Shown here in pieces: positions 5,807 through 6,660 of a stretch of 6,660 bases of DNA. The notes beneath the pieces were generated by a model. It did no database searches. It was not told where the DNA came from and was given only the letters and a program-made list of their open reading frames with translations. Each line of letters starts with the position of its first letter. Positions within the stretch are counted from its first letter, which is position 1. The position numbers and the translations under genes are program-made. Source of the stretch: Chromatiales bacterium (GTDB lineage Bacteria > Pseudomonadota > Gammaproteobacteria > Chromatiales > Chromatiaceae); assembly GCA_022360595.1 (NCBI GenBank), contig JAKSCN010000277.1, positions 1-6,660 of the forward strand. The letters run 5' to 3'.

Positions 5807-6660
5807 TTGGATCCGCAACACGAACAGATCACTGCCACCATCGAGCTGAGTATGGCGGGAAAACGCCTGGATCAGGTGCTGCCCCTGCTATTTCCCGATT
5901 TCTCCCGCAGCCGACTGCAACAGTGGATTAAAGAGGGGCTGGTTACGGTTGATGGTCAGTGTCATCGCCCGCGGGACAAAGTGGTGGGAGGCGAGCGGGT
6001 AACGCTGGAGGTGGTGCTGGAAGAGCAGGTGGAGTGTAAGCCCCAGCCGCTGGATCTGGCCATCATCCACGAGGATGATCAGATCCTTGTGATCAATAAA
6101 CCGGCTGGATTGGTAGTCCATCCGGCGGCAGGCAATCCTGACGGCACGCTGCAGAATGGACTGCTTCACCACGAGCCAAACCTTATTCAGCTACCACGTG
6201 CCGGCATTGTCCACCGCCTGGATAAGGAGACCAGTGGCCTCTTGGTGGTGGCAAAAACGCCAGGTGCTCACAAGTCGCTGATCGAACAGCTCCAGGCCCG
6301 CGAGATCAAACGTGAGTATCGGGCGGTGGTCACGGGTGTGATGACCGCGGGTGGTATGGTCGATGAGCCCATCGGGCGGCATCCCAGTCAGCGCACCAAG
6401 ATGGCGGTGGTGCGCTCGGGCAAACCAGCGGTGACTCACTACCGAGTGATCGAGCGTTACCGTTCGCATACCTATCTGAAAGTGTTTTTAGAGACGGGTC
6501 GCACCCACCAGATTCGCGTCCACATGGCCCATATCCACTACCCGATGGTGGGTGATCCTGTCTATGGTGGACGCCTGAAGATGCCTCAGGGTGCCAGTGA
6601 TGCCCTGCGTGAGCAGCTCCAACTGTTTCGCCGACAAGCTCTGCACGCCCGCCGCTTGGG
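5807..6660 (+). CDS. rluD: 23S rRNA pseudouridine synthase RluD (C-terminus cut by window edge)
   Basis: RluD converts uridines 1911, 1915 and 1917 of helix 69 in 23S rRNA to pseudouridine and aids 50S assembly. I translated it by hand from a TTG at 5807. It has 284 complete codons and no stop before the edge, so about 40 residues are missing compared with E. coli (326). The S4 RNA-binding domain spans about residues 16-66 (AGKRLDQVLPLLFPDFSRSR...VTVDG). The catalytic domain has INKPAGLVVHPAAGNPDGT, then the RluA-family signature HRLDKETSGLLVVAKT with catalytic Asp at residue 139, the same number as in E. coli RluD when counting from the TTG. Further on are DEPIGRHP, GKPAVTHY, TGRTHQIRVHMAH (230-242) and GDPVYGG (249-255). 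The match along its length favours RluD over RluA or RluC. It diverges from bamD; in pseudomonads the next genes are yfiH (pgeF) and clpB. Confidence 0.93.
   Translation, partial: MDPQHEQITATIELSMAGKRLDQVLPLLFPDFSRSRLQQWIKEGLVTVDGQCHRPRDKVVGGERVTLEVVLEEQVECKPQPLDLAIIHEDDQILVINKPAGLVVHPAAGNPDGTLQNGLLHHEPNLIQLPRAGIVHRLDKETSGLLVVAKTPGAHKSLIEQLQAREIKREYRAVVTGVMTAGGMVDEPIGRHPSQRTKMAVVRSGKPAVTHYRVIERYRSHTYLKVFLETGRTHQIRVHMAHIHYPMVGDPVYGGRLKMPQGASDALREQLQLFRRQALHARRL

Noticed and set aside
1..6660. Search for mobile element, CRISPR array, toxin-antitoxin pair, tRNA or an undescribed multi-gene system
   Set aside because: Nearly all bases are accounted for by conserved housekeeping genes with short spacers. 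No repeat array, transposase, integrase or tRNA-like fold was seen.

Overview
This window looks like a chromosomal housekeeping segment of a gammaproteobacterium. The proteins read as close relatives of Escherichia coli and Pseudomonas SucC, SucD, GlnB, BamD and RluD. The gene neighbourhood (rluD | bamD ... PP0621-family gene, pilS) resembles the one I recall from pseudomonads and from environmental, often sulfur-oxidising, Gammaproteobacteria. A genus cannot be named from the sequence alone. I see no mobile element, tRNA, rRNA, CRISPR array or phage gene, and no broken gene. The two genes at the window edges are cut only by the boundary.

Layout. Left edge, minus strand: the first 67 codons of a probable pilS sensor kinase (1-202), preceded in its own direction by a small membrane-anchored zinc-ribbon protein of the PP0621 family (251-490). 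A 91-bp divergent spacer separates these from the plus-strand pair sucC (582-1748) and sucD (1773-2642), which ends at a clear intrinsic terminator (2700-2730). Next on the plus strand are a two-domain glutamine-dependent NAD+ synthetase nadE (2753-4375) and the PII signal protein glnB (4456-4794), probably one transcript. glnB converges on bamD (minus, 4854-5681) across a 59-bp gap holding a strong hairpin. bamD diverges from rluD (plus, from 5807, cut by the right edge) across a 125-bp spacer with inverted repeats.

How the genes relate. SucCD makes ATP and succinate from succinyl-CoA, just downstream of 2-oxoglutarate in the TCA cycle. GlnB senses 2-oxoglutarate, ATP/ADP and, through uridylylation, glutamine. 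NadE consumes glutamine and ATP to finish NAD+, the cofactor of 2-oxoglutarate dehydrogenase. The middle block is therefore a coherent carbon/nitrogen/NAD group, and PII control of a glutamine-dependent NadE is known in Azospirillum. BamD (outer-membrane protein assembly), RluD (23S rRNA pseudouridylation) and PilS (type IV pilus regulation) form the flanking, conserved neighbourhood. The most notable points are the sucCD-nadE-glnB block lying in opposite orientation inside a bamD-PP0621-pilS order, and a probable nadE promoter that abuts the sucD terminator. No convincing undescribed system is visible.
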